64,000 nt of DNA, from the NCBI GenBank assembly GCA_022605405.1, contig JABYQQ010000022.1:620001-684000 (forward strand), in the 5' to 3' direction. The position numbers and the translations under genes were made by a program. This DNA comes from Earliella scabrosa. Its lineage: Eukaryota > Basidiomycota > Agaricomycetes > Polyporales > Polyporaceae. Of the stretch, positions 1 to 10,795 are shown piece by piece; the first letter of the stretch is position 1; each line of letters begins with the position of its first letter. The notes beneath the pieces were generated by a model. That model was given only the letters and a program-made list of their open reading frames with translations. It did no database searches and was not told the origin of the DNA.

Positions 1-3000
1 GTCGTGGTAGCATCCGAAGTGGTGGTGCCGTCAGACGTCGTCGTCGAGGTCTCAGTCGTCACGGGCGTCGTCTCGGAGGTGGAGTCGGATGTCGTAGTCG
101 AGTCCGTGGGCGTGGTCGACTCAGAGGTGGTGGAGGCGGCGTCCGAAGTCGTGGCCGTCGTCTCAGTGGTCGCAGACGTGCTCTCCGAACTCGTGGTAGA
201 GTCAGAGCTCGTAGATGTCGTGGGCTCTGAGGTCGTGACTGAGGTCTCGGTGGTGGCAGAAGTCGTCTCCGACGTTGTGCCGTCCGACGTGGTGGTCACG
301 GACGTCTCCAACGTTGTCTCCGAGGTGGTCGTGCCATCCGAGGTGATAGCAGTGGTCTCCGTGGTGGCCGTAGTAGACTCCGACGTGCTAGTCGACGGCT
401 CAGTGGTCGATGTCGACGGCTCTGTGGTGGAGTCTGTTGGGCAGTAAGTAATCTGTGGCAAGAACACCTGTCCTGAACATACCAGAAGTCGACGTGGTGG
501 TGACAGAAGTCGTCTCGTCAGAAGTAGTCGGTTCCGAGGTCGTCGAAGTCGTCTCCGTTGTAGCCGTGGTCTCCGACGTCGTCGACGTAGGGTCTGAAGT
601 GGAGGACGTCTCAGTGGTGGCCGATGTCTCGGTCGTGACTTCCGACGTCGTGCTGGTCGAAGGGTCGGTCGTGGTAACATCTGACGATTGTCGCTGTCAG
701 CATCTTGCGCATCACACGAATGCTCATCGCTTACCCGAAGTGGTAGCAGACGTCTCAGAGACGGTTGTAGTCTCATCCGACGATGTCGTTTCCGAAGTCG
801 CAGTCGTCGCAGTCGTCTCAGCCGTGGACGTGGAATCGCTGGACGTCGTAGTGTCCTCCGAGGTCGTCGCGGTCGTTGATTCAGCCGAAGTCGTTGTGTC
901 GGTCGCCGAGGTCGTCTCTGTGGTGTCAGAGCTAGTTGTGACCTCCGTGGACGTCGTCGAGGCCGTTGTCTCCGTGCCGGAGGTGGTCTCGGTTGTCGTC
1001 TCCTCGGCCGTCGTAGTAGTGGTCGGATCGGCTGTCGTAGTCGTAGTCGTCTCCTCCACGCTGGTTGTGCCATCCGAAGTGGTGGTGGTCTCTTCAGCAG
1101 TGGTCGTGACCGAGGTATCCGAGCTCGTCGTTGCCTCCGTCGACGTCGTCTCCGTCGTTGAGTCCGAAGTGGTCACGGTCTCAGTAGCGGTAGAGTCCGG
1201 GCTGGTCGTGGTCTCAGTGGTCGGCTCCGTGCTAGTGGTCGGGTCAGTGGTCGCCGTGGTCTCCGTCGTGGTCTCCGTCGTGGTCCCCTCAGAAGTGGTG
1301 GTAGTGGAGGTCTCAACAGGCGTCGTTTCGGTGATGGTCGTCTCGGACGCGGAGGTAGTCTCGGTGGTCGCATCAGTGGTGGTCGTCTCCGTGGTCTCGA
1401 CTGGGGTAGTCTCGACGGTGGAAGTCGTCTCCGAGGTCGTCGCCGTTATATCCGAGCTAGTTGTCGTCTCGGAGGTCGTCTCCGCAGTGGTCGACTCCGA
1501 CGTGGTAGTGGTCTCCGATGTGGTCGCCGTCTCGTCCGCGCTCGTCGTGGTGGTCTCGGATGTGGTCTCTGAGGTGGTGGGCGCGGTGGAGTCTGAAGTA
1601 GACTCGGTGGGGGCGGTGGTTTCAGCTGTCGTCTCAGTCGCTGTCGTCTCGGGAGTCGTCTGAGTAGGAGTGGTCTCAGTCGCAGTCGAAGTTTGCGACG
1701 TCGACTCGGTCGAATCACCACTAGCGGTCGTCTCGGAAGTTGTTTCGGTAACGGTGCCGTCCGTGGTGGTTGTAACTTCTGTCGACGTGGTCGTCTCGCC
1801 CGCGCTCGTAGTTGTTACCTCAGTGGACGTCTCCGGATCGCTGCCGTCAGTGCTCGTAGTCACCTCCGTCGTCGTCGCTGTAACTTCGCCGCTGGTGCTT
1901 GTCTGGCTGGTCTCCGTGGTCTCACCAGGATCGGTGTTAATGATGGTGGATTCAGTCGTTGTTACCGTTGAATCGCTGCCGGTGGAGGTAAGCGTTGTCT
2001 CAGAGGTCGTGACTGTGTCCCCCGGAGTCGTGGTGGTGGTGACCTCTGTCGTGGTAACTTCAGAGTCAGTGGGCTCCGTGGTAGTAACCGGGGCATCTGT
2101 GCGCGCAAAGTTAGATGCTATCATCGGATGCGCCGAACACTCAACGTACCGGTCGTAGTGACCTCGGTGGTCTGGGTCGTCTCCGGATCAACTGACGTCG
2201 TCTCTGGAGTGGTTGTTGTCGTCGTCGTCTCAGAGTCACCAGTCGTGGATGGGATCGCTACGGTTGTCGAGCCATCTTCGCCCGTGAAAGTAGTTCCAGG
2301 GCCGTCAGTGCCGCCAGCAGTCGTGGTGGATGTCGTCGTCGTTTCGGTGTCGGTGGGAGGATCAGTGGTCACTGCAGTCGTCTCAGTGGTCTCCGAAGTC
2401 GCTGGCGTTGTCTCCGCTGTGGTTTCGGTAGTGGTGACTGCCGTCGTCTCCGTCGTCTCGGTGGTCGCTGGCGTTGTCTCCGCTGTCGTTTCCGCTGTCG
2501 TCTCGGTCGTGGTGACAGCGGTCGTTTCGGTGGTCTCCGTCTCAGAGGTCGCAGGTGTTGTCTCGGCTGTAGTCTCCGTAGTGGTGACGGCAGTCGTCTC
2601 AGTGGTCTCCGGCGTTGCTGGCGTAGTCTCCGCTGTGGTCTCCGTCGTAGTGACGGCGGTGGTCTCGGTGGTCTCGGTAGTAGCTGGCGTCGTCTCCGCC
2701 GTCGTCTCCGCTGTGGTCTCGGTAGTGGTTGCCGTCGTCTCGGTGGTCGCTGACGTCGTCTCCGCTGTGGTCTCGGCAGTGGTCTCGGTGGTAGCTGGAG
2801 TCGTCTCAGCCGTCGTCTCCGCCGTCGTCTCGGTGGTAGCTGGAGTCGTCTCCGCCGTCGTCTCAGTGGTCGCTGGCGTCGTCTCCGCCGTCGTCTCCGC
2901 TGTCGTCTCGGTAGTGGTGACTGCCGTCGTCTCGGTGGTAGCTGGAGTCGTCTCCGCCGTCGTCTCCGCTGTGGTCTCGGCAGTGGTCTCCGAGGTCGCT

Positions 3001-4147
3001 GGAGTCGTCTCCGCCGTCGTCTCCGCTGTGGTCTCGGCAGTGGTCTCCGAGGTCGCTGGAGTCGTCTCCGCCGTCGTCTCCGCTGTTGTCTCAGTAGTGG
3101 TGACTGCTGTCGTTTCGGTGGTCGCTGGCGTCGTCTCCGCTGTCGTCTCAGCTGACGTCTCGGTCGTGGTGACGGCAGTTGTCTCTGAAGTCGCTGGCGT
3201 GGTCTCCGCTATCGTCTCGGGAGTGGTGACGGTAGTCGTCTCAGTGGTAGCAGCCATCGTCTCAGTGGTCTCCGAAGTCGCTGGCGTCGTCTCCGCTGTC
3301 GTCTCGGAAGTGGCGGCTGCGGTGGTCTCGGAGGTGGTTGCGGTGGACTCGGAGGTGGCTGCGGTAGTCTCAGAGGTGGCTGGCGTAGTCTCGGCTATCG
3401 TCTCGGTGTTGGTGACGGTAGTGGTCTCCGAAGTAGTTGGCGTCGTCTCGGTTGTCGCCTCAGCTGTCGTCTCCGTGGTGGTGACGGCAGTAGTCTCTGC
3501 GGACGACTCTGTGGTGGAAGACGCGACCTCAGATGCTGAAGATTCGGAGGTGGAGGCGGACGTGGGCTCGACGGTGGATGTCACCGTTTCTGTGGTGGAG
3601 GTGGTGCCAGTGGTGGTCACGACCACCTCAGTCGTACCCGTGGTAATCTCGGTGTCGGTCGTTGTAGTTGTACCCGTCACTTCGGTGCCGTCGGATTCCG
3701 AAGTCGTAGTCGCTACACCGGTGATTGTGTCCGTAGCAGTTGTCGTTTCCGTAGAGGTTGATGTCCCAGTAGTGGTCGCAACACTGACAGTCGTTGACAC
3801 TACAGTGGAGACGGAATCGCTCGACTCTTGCGCAGCGGACGAGGAAGCTGACGACTCCCCCTCTGCTGAAGCGGATGAAGCTGGTTCTTCGTCCTCTCGG
3901 GGAGCGTACTTGCGAGGACGGTAGCCAAACCAGCGCGGTAGGAAGTCAGCGCGGCGAGCATTACCGGTGTACGACGGGGTGCTCGAGGCATGTTTGAAAT
4001 CGGCGATGTCCGCCGACGGGTGAGCAACTGTGGGTAGACGTTAGATATACAGTTGCGACATCATGACATGGACGTACCCCTGCTTTGAACGCCAGATGAG
4101 GCAGCAAGTGCCACAACGACGAAAGATAGAAGTCTAGGAGTGATCAT
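1..4147 (-). CDS. Thr/Ser-rich mucin-like secreted protein (3' end beyond window)
   Basis: Read on the minus strand, exon 1 (4147-4078) starts with MITPRLLSFVVVALAASSG, a clear signal peptide. After a 50-nt intron (4077-4028) come about 75 residues of ordinary sequence, then more than 1,100 residues built almost only of Thr, Ser, Glu, Ala, Pro and Val. Imperfect units such as ETTAETTPATTETTAVTT repeat many times at 3.5-2.3 kb. Further introns lie at 2149-2097, 734-681 and 482-434. Each falls after a codon's first base (phase 1), the same phase as intron 1, so reading phase is kept throughout. Exon 5 (433-1) runs off the window, so the C-terminus (a GPI signal, for example) is unseen. Thr/Ser density this high implies heavy O-mannosylation and a cell-wall or surface role; this is inference, as no named domain is visible. 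Start choice: only this ATG gives a signal peptide, and it lies about 90 bp after a TATA box. Confidence 0.75.
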
Positions 4148-4236
4148 GAGAAGGTCGTGAGCAGAGGTCGTCAAGGAGGAACGTTGTGTAGTAGTGGAGG
4201 AAGAGTGGTATAAGCCTTACAGAAGGATGGTCGAGG

Positions 4237-4244
4237 CTTATATA
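4237..4244 (-). promoter_or_regulatory. TATA box of the mucin-like gene
   Basis: Reads TATATAAG on the minus strand, about 90 bp upstream of the ATG at 4147. Spacing fits a fungal core promoter. Confidence 0.5.
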
Positions 4245-5239
4245 GTGAGAGCATTCACTGCTGAGAGTTAGACTTGTCACGAAACCGAACGGCTGTGAAG
4301 CTGTGCGGAAGCACGTCGGCCATGGTGAGTATCCGTGTGTTCAGGGAAGAGCGGTTGTTCAAGGTGATACCGGAAACCTTCAGGAACCGACACATGTGGG
4401 ATCCCTGTTCTGTCTTACCCGCCAGGTCGCAGAGGTGGATCCGCGATCCGCATGATCGAGATCGCGGAGTGGGCTGTTTGGACGAGCAAATCTCCAATGA
4501 GCATCTAGCACTGCATCGGGTAGATTGAGCACCAGCCTGCGGAAGCAAATCACGGTAGAGCGTGGAGCTTGCTTACCCGAGGACCGACTAGCGGATGGCG
4601 TGCATAGGAGGTACGGATGCACAGGTCCAATAGTTCACGTACAGTACCCACTAATGCAATAGTGCAGAGGTCTTTGACGGGTAGAAGCAGGAACAGTGAA
4701 CGAGACTTGAAGGACTCGACGTCGAGTACGAGTCAACCTCAGAACCTTGTCGATCATCCACGTCACGACGGGCGTCTAGGAAGTAGAAAGTTCAGGTGGC
4801 TGTGCATGTTGACCTCGGAAGCGCTCGGGCGACCCGGTCAGGTTTGCTTCCGACTTCTCTCGCCGTTCCGCTAGCCTCCTTTATCCATAGGCGACACAGT
4901 ACACGGTGGGTACGTGCATTCCGAGATCTGCTCATCATTTTCGCTCTGACGTGGCGGCTACTCGCGACGACCAAACTCCGACAACTTGAAGTTCCGCGAA
5001 GGTTTCTGCGAGACCCGCGGAGATATGAGGCTCAGTCGATCATGTTGAATCTAGTCGTGCATTGGATCTTGACAGCCGCAAAAGCCGCACCAAGAGCCGC
5101 ACCAGAACACTCAGGCCGGCGGTGCATCAAGATACGTGCGGGTGAATGGACGCATGAGGCGAGACGGAGATTAGTACATTGAGCCCATCGAGACTCGCTG
5201 AGGGGCGTGTCTGCCGATCGTACAGAGTACATGCAGACA

Positions 5240-5247
5240 TATATAAA
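5240..5247 (+). promoter_or_regulatory. TATA box of the small secreted protein gene
   Basis: TATATAAA lies 83-90 bp upstream of the ATG at 5330 and is followed by a C/A-rich leader. Confidence 0.55.
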
Positions 5248-5329
5248 GGTCGTGAAGTCCGGGTCTATGTTCTCCACCAACCCTCGCTCATCAATTCTCA
5301 CCTTCTCCACACAACCACCCGCATACAAG

Positions 5330-5878
5330 ATGTTTGTCTTCAAGCCCCTCGCGCTCATCGCCCTGTCCTTCGCCAGCTTCTCAGGTGGGGAAGCAAAAGG
5401 TGAGCCTGCACTCAATTTCAGACTTTGCCCCATTGCTTACAATCCTGATATAGCCATTCCTTACCACGCTCGTGGCCTGTCGTTCCCTGCCGCGGCGGCT
5501 GCGTACATCCCGAACTCCAGCACACCCATCTTCCACGACGATCCTTACCACCCTTTCAAGCGCCAAGATGGGTCTGGCGGCCAGTCAGCCTCCACAGTCA
5601 CAATCACCCAGACTGCTTCCCCGGTGACGAACACCGCTCAGACCACGGTATACACGACTATATCGAACACCGCGACGGTCACCGCTCTCGCGACTGCGTA
5701 CACCACCTCCACTGTCCGCTCGACGTCGACGATCACCACCACGTTGCGGGCAACTGCCACCCAGACGGCGTTCGCCACGAAGACCACGACTCGGGTCGCG
5801 ACCACGACTGCTATCGTCGTCGTGACCAAGACGGCTACGGGGCGCACAGCCACTGTCACCCGTACCGTCACCGCATAG
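5330..5878 (+). CDS. Small secreted Thr-rich protein with Kex2-type site (copy A)
   Basis: Two exons (5330-5399 and 5454-5878) joined at phase 1 give about 164 aa. The N-terminus MFVFKPLALIALSFASFSGG is a signal peptide. About 70 residues in, a dibasic KR (HPFKRQDG) looks like a Kex2 processing site; the C-terminal part is a Thr/Val/Ala-rich tail ending in TVTRTVTA. The acceptor at 5453 was preferred to an earlier one because it reproduces the exon junction of the paralogue at 63293-63836 (same 70-nt first exon; next exon begins AIP and continues RGLSFP in both). The tail carries no GPI-like hydrophobic end. Function is unknown; secretion and O-glycosylation are inferred from composition. Confidence 0.75.
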   Translation: MFVFKPLALIALSFASFSGGEAKGEPALNFRLCPIAYNPDIAIPYHARGLSFPAAAAAYIPNSSTPIFHDDPYHPFKRQDGSGGQSASTVTITQTASPVTNTAQTTVYTTISNTATVTALATAYTTSTVRSTSTITTTLRATATQTAFATKTTTRVATTTAIVVVTKTATGRTATVTRTVTA

Positions 5879-6159
5879 AGGGGGGACTCCGTAGCCACGC
5901 GTTACAACGGTTTCGAGTATCATTTTGTACCGTTCCTGATGAGCTCACGATAGCATCCTGACGATTGATGATGACTGTAACTTTGCTATGTGGTGTTGCC
6001 AATGTCGGTGCTCCAATGAAAGGCGATTGCTTCAATGACTCCAACTTGTTGCCACTATGGCGAATGGAAGATGTACGGAAAAAGGCTATTCCCATATGCA
6101 CATCATGCCATAATTATTGTCTATCCGCATCTACTAAATAGCCGATCAAGCCTGGGACG
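5879..6159. other. Convergent 3' intergenic spacer
   Basis: Spacer between the 3' ends of the small secreted protein gene and the terpene synthase fragment. No feature recognised. Confidence 0.5.
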
Positions 6160-6661
6160 CTATCGGTTGCGTAGCAGGCACCGGGACCTCTGATAAACAG
6201 GGAGGACGACCTCGGGGACGCCCAGCGCGGCGCTCGCATCGGCAAAATACCCTATACCAGCAGGCGTCCAGTCAGCAAACGTACGCCATACCAATTATTG
6301 CACCACATCGATCAAATGATTAGCACACGTACGGGGACTGTGGTAATGCCAGACGTTGGCACCCTGTGCAAAGTATTCCAACCCCTTGAGATACCGCGCG
6401 ACCTCCGCGTCGACGGCGGCCCCAAAGCTCGGGAGAGCTGCCTTGAGACGCAGGTAGTCGGCGACCCGTGTGACTGTCATCTCCGTCACGGTATCTACAG
6501 CGTCTTGCAACCCGCAGATGCGCTCAGCCATGACACAGAACACGATGTTCTGGAGGTCACCCTCCGCTTGCTCTTTCTACCAACGCAAGTCACGGTCAGC
6601 AGGGAGAACAGCGCGGATTTAGGAGCCTCACATTGAACGAGAACAGATCCTGCGCGCATCA
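6160..6661 (-). pseudogene. Terpene synthase 1, 3' part (exons 7-9), severed by transposon
   Basis: This is the C-terminal part of a class I terpene synthase, nearly the same as exons 7-9 of the intact paralogue at 22015-23643. It keeps the 18-nt micro-exon coding DLFSFN and the KEQ start of the next exon (most of the NSE metal-binding motif), then GLQDAVDTVTEM and YLKGLEYFAQGANVWHY, and the last exon beginning YFAD. Near the C-terminus one base is missing relative to the paralogue, shifting the frame so that the protein ends early at about 6160. The 5' part of the gene lies 8.1 kb away (14796-15880), on the other side of a Plavaka-type element inserted in the intron between exons 6 and 7. 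A full enzyme is unlikely to be made. Confidence 0.85.
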
Positions 6662-6662
6662 A

Positions 6663-6800
6663 CATCAGCATTCTGCAAAGTCCGCTTGTGCTACTTGAGC
6701 AAGTACGGTAAGTACGGCAAGTGGGTCAAGTACTCACACTTGATCAAGCTATGTCGACTTCTTGAGCCAAGACAGTCGGAACGCCCAAGCGGAGCAAGTG
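6663..6800. repeat. Left terminal and subterminal repeats of Plavaka 1
   Basis: Begins CATCAGCATT, followed by repeated CTTGAGCAAGTAC-like words in both orientations. The right counterpart is at 14640-14795. Confidence 0.75.
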
Positions 6801-7364
6801 CGTCGGCAAGATTGAATAAGTAGCATGCTCAACCTCAGCCTTCAAGCAGGGTTTCGTCGGGGTGGCAGGCAGGGCTCACATGCAGACAATATTACAGGTC
6901 ATGTCGTGTATATTGACCCGGGCTTTTGTATGTTTTCTAGAGCAGAGAATAGTAGAGGTATATGGACGTGATCCCAGGGGATCAAGAAGCGCAAGTAGAA
7001 GGTGCAAGCTAGGCAACAAGCTCGAAAAAGTAAGTTACAAGAGGGACTAGTACGGTGTATGCATTTTGGGAGATGTTCGGATAACGGCAGACAAAGTATG
7101 AGATGATGAGGGGATAGACAGGGCATGAGGGGAGGCAAAAGAACGTAAGGGAGGACGTCCGCAGGCAAGGCGATCACGAAATGTTAAATATGCTTGGGAC
7201 GAGGCACGGGGCGCCAACGAGGAACGCTACACTCGCATGAGCGCTGCGACAACGAGAAAGCTCTATGAGGAACTTACGATGTAACGGAACATGGCACTAG
7301 TCGTCGAGCAGCATTGTGAGGTTGAGGGGTAGATGCGAGGACAAGGCGAGCTCACCTTGGCGTG
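6801..7364. other. Non-coding left interior of Plavaka 1
   Basis: Lies between the subterminal repeats and the 3' end of the companion gene. Short ORFs only; nothing recognised. Confidence 0.5.
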
Positions 7365-10070
7365 CTAGTCCGAGGAGGCCATGAGGGGCTCGGGCTCGTA
7401 CTCAAAGTCTTCCACGTTGTGCTTCTTGACGACCTTCTTGCGCTTGACAATGGCCTTGTTTGCACCGTCGGTGATCTTCGCCCACTTGCGCGCGTTGAGA
7501 CCCATCGCCCGTCTGTAGTGCGATGAGACCTTGACCTGCTTGATGTACTTGTCGTTCTCCGCGTCATAGATGAGTTGGTCGCCCCAGTTGTTGGCTGAGA
7601 ATTGGTCGACCGCCGCGCTGGTCACACGGCAGTGTCCGGTGCGGTAGTGCGTGAGACAGAACTCGACCTAGAGCATAATGTAGATCAGTTAGAACATGGT
7701 GTTATGTGGATGAACGTACGGCGAGCGCAGCCATAACCAGTCCACCCCCCGGAGGCTTGTCGCCGTAATGCTTGCGAAAGAGGTTCGTGACGTGAAGGGA
7801 GGTGCTGTTGATGTAGGAGAGGTGTGACCACGCGTACGTCTGCTTGATCAGATGTCCTTGGAACATGCCCTAAATGGTCGTCAGTGCAACTTGAACGAAC
7901 GTCTAACATCGAGGTCGGTATGCGTACCTTCTTCTCCGTCTCGCCACCATAGCGACGCCAATAGAACGGCATCAGCATTTCCTTCGCTTTTTCGTATCTC
8001 TCCTCCTCGTCGAGGTCGAGGCGCAGCTGTTCGCGGCAAAACTTGGCTATCGCCTCCGGGATCTTCTCAATGCCGATCGCGAGGAAGTGGGCTTTCACGG
8101 CGTTGAAGGCGGCCTTGCGGAAGGTGAATTGCCAGTCGCTGAACCGATTGGAGATCTATACAGAGGACATGAGCGGGATTATGAGCAGGTGATGATACGT
8201 ACGATCTGCTCGAAGATGTCGTCCTTGACGACGGTGTGTGTGATCTCCGGATAGGCTATGTCGAACAGCTTCTGGCACTCGTCGACAGTCAGCTCGGTGA
8301 ATGGATTGCGTGAGCCGAAGACGAGACGGGCGAGGGGGACAAGGATGTCGTAATATTCCGAGAGCATGGCGGACGGAATGTCCTTGACAGTGAACTTCAC
8401 GGTGGAGCTTTCCTTCTTCTTGCTGGAGGTAGATGCGGCATGGGCGGGCTTGACATGCTTGACGGACGTGTACCTGGTAGCCTGGGGGAGAGCGATGTGG
8501 AGAGGAATGCGTGCTCAAACAGAGAAGAACTCACCTGCGTAGGAACAACTATGTCCTCGCGGGCCCGCGAAGTGCCCGCTTGCGCGCTGGACTTGGGATG
8601 GTGGCGAGAGCGGTACTGTGCGTTGACAATGGCCATGTCCTCATCGTCATCGTCGTCATCTTGGGCATCTGAGCGGTCTTGCCACATATGAGTACTGCCG
8701 AAATTGGGAGTCTCAAGGGCAGCACGTTCCTCGGAAGGGTCGTCGTCGTCGGGGATCCCGCCATATTCATTGAGGTAGACACCATCGGGCTCGCCGTGGC
8801 TGCTGGGATCCTGGTGAGTGCCGCTAGAGGCGGACGCTGAGCGGGGAGGTTCGCGGGCTGGCTCCTTCCCCTTCTTCTTGCGACCACGGTCAGCGCCGGA
8901 TTCGAAGTCGGCGATGGTCGTGTGAGCGGTAGTGGGGCGTGGGTTTGACGAGGGTGTCTTGAAATGGTCGCTGAAGTCTTTGCGCATACCCCGCGGGGTC
9001 GAGGCGACCTTGTTCTTCTTGGTGGTCGTCCTGTGAGGCGGTGATAAGTGACATTTAAGATAACGCTGAGGCTGTATGGAGGAAAGAGGGAACGGAGGGG
9101 CGAGGTAATGAGAGTAGGAGGATGCGACATGCAACTTACTCGTCGGCATCGTGGCTGGGGCGCTCTTTCCGCTTCGGGAGGGGAGTGGTACCAGCTTCGC
9201 GCGCTTTGTCTACATCAGCCCGGCGAACCCGCGCAGGCTTCTTCCTGTTGGCGCGCTTGCGGGGTTGTTGTTCCTCCTCCACGTCCATCTGGTCGTCATC
9301 CTCCTCATCCTCGCTGTCTTCATCAGCATCACCCTCGTCAGGCTGGAACGCTGACCCGCTTGCGTCGCTCTCAATGACCTCGGGCTCGCCTTCGGACACG
9401 TCCATAAGTTGAGGTGGCTGCTGGGGGCCGTCGCCTTCAGAGCCTAGGTCATGAGGTAAGTCAGCGCGCAAGCGTTTGCATGAAGCATTGCAACTGACCG
9501 CTGTCTTCGCTGCTAGAACTGGTCAGAGAGAGAGGCGTGCCAGTGGGCGAGGTGTTCAACTTCGGCGCGGGCACAGCATCGGCTTTAGGCGCCGGTACCG
9601 CGGCAGACACTGCGCACATTCATCCAAGTCGCGCAAATGGGCGACAGAGCAAGGGACGTACCCGTGGTGAGTGTCTTATTTTGAACTTTGGTGGCTTTGG
9701 TCGTTGTCTTCGCCTTCAGAGCAGTGGACGGTGGGGGAGAGGGATTGCGACGGCGCTCGTTGTCCCGTTCCTCCTCCTCACGAACCTTGCGTTGCAGGTG
9801 GGCTGCTTTCTGAAGCGCAGCTTGTCGCTTCGCCTCGTCCCGGGCACGAGCTTGTTCCTCGGTCTTTTTGGCGGCGACACGTTTCTCTCGATGCTCCGCC
9901 GGCGGAGTCGGAGGACGGTGGGGATCGTCTGGGTTGAAGCGAGGCGCATCGGGAAGACCAGGGTGCTTGGTCTTGTTGGAGGCTCGGGTTCGCGGGAGCT
10001 CCTCCACGACAGCGTCCGGTGGAGGAGCCTTGTTGAGCGGACGCGGACCAGGAGTCTTCTTAGGTCGCAT
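7365..10070 (-). CDS. Plavaka companion protein 1 (DUF6532-like nuclear protein)
   Basis: Eight exons join in phase from the ATG at 10070 (MRPKKTPGPRPLNKAP) to the TAG at 7365; the first two are 10070-9662 and 9609-9499. The N-terminal half is low-complexity and charged. It has a basic coiled-coil-like stretch (EEQARARDEAKRQAALQKAA), then acidic and KKK/RKR runs suggesting nuclear location. The C-terminal half is globular: FTVKDIPSAMLSEYYDILVP, IISNRFSDWQFTFRKAAFNA, FYWRRYGGETEKKGMFQG, then VMAALAVEFCLTHYRTG. This order of an R-S-W-R helix, a glycine-rich step and an AL..A-E..L..Y.TG helix resembles DUF6532 proteins of Agaricomycetes. It is the same general fold I see in the companion gene of the second Plavaka element. 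No stop or frameshift was found. Role unknown; its place inside the transposon suggests a transposition accessory factor or captured host gene. Confidence 0.6.
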
Positions 10071-10795
10071 GGCAGGAGTGGGATAGTGGGGTCGGATTGT
10101 GGTTGTGGACGTGGAACGAAATGGTGGGCTGACCGACTCGGGCCCGTGTGCAGGAGACCGGTTGCGAGTCGCGACCGCCGCCACCAATTGCTCTCAAATC
10201 TCATGACTCAGCCCGACGCTCCGACTTCGCCCGCTATCGTCGAAATCACCACGCGCACTCCCTCTCTTGTCAAGTTGCTATCTGCTTCTTCCAGTACGTC
10301 GCTTTTCTTCACCCATTCCCATTCCAGCCTCTCAGATTTTTGCGCCAGCCTGCGGCGCTCCATGCCCTTTGGCTCGCACACCCGCTCGCACACCCTCCCC
10401 AGTCAACTCCAGGACGGCTTTCCCCAGCGGTCCTTCGCCAACCCGCCAGCTCGCTTCGGACCCTCGTCCTTCACACAGCAGCCCTCCACTTGTAAGTCTG
10501 CGCCTTCGCTCGATTTGAGCCCGTCCCTTGAACATGTCGCGTCCGGGCTGGACTGGCGCATTGCGCTGCTGCTGTACTCGGGTGCCCGCGCGTCGAACAC
10601 GACCCTGGCGATCCGTGCGGGTACTCGAGACACGCCAACGCAGCGTTTAGCGGTTTGGCCCATGTCCTGCGTGGCCCTGAGCCGCGTCAGGCTCTTTGCT
10701 ATGTCTGAGCGTTGCTGATGGTTACGCTCGTACCAGGTGTACACCTCGCTCTTGCTCCACGCGTCGTCGTTTTCCCCTTGGCGTCGTTCTGATCA
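10071..10795. promoter_or_regulatory. Divergent intergenic region inside Plavaka 1
   Basis: 726 bp between the two divergent start codons, presumably holding both promoters. An ORF from an ATG at 10203 (MTQPDAPTSPAIVEIT) is open for a while and could be an upstream exon. I could not join it convincingly to the transposase. Confidence 0.4.

Larger units (their letters stand above)
4148..5329. other. Intergenic region between divergent secreted-protein genes
   Basis: This 1.2 kb separates the mucin-like gene (-) from the small secreted protein gene (+). Short ORFs occur on both strands but none has recognisable protein features or a consistent splice model. I see only the two TATA boxes at its ends. 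Confidence 0.5.

Noticed and set aside
4..3924. Long Val/Ser-rich plus-strand open frames (4-447, 455-1663, 2128-3924)
   Set aside because: They are the reverse complement of Thr (ACN) and Glu/Ser codons of the mucin-like gene, which has a signal peptide, TATA box and phase-consistent introns on the minus strand.
7365..10070. Possible cohesin SCC3/STAG subunit
   Set aside because: The charged termini first suggested it, but no STAG-type helical repeat or conserved block was found; the globular part fits DUF6532-like proteins and the gene lies inside transposon ends.
9537..10718. 393-codon plus-strand frame opposite the companion gene
   Set aside because: Shadow of the minus-strand exons; it shows no domain and crosses the divergent promoter.
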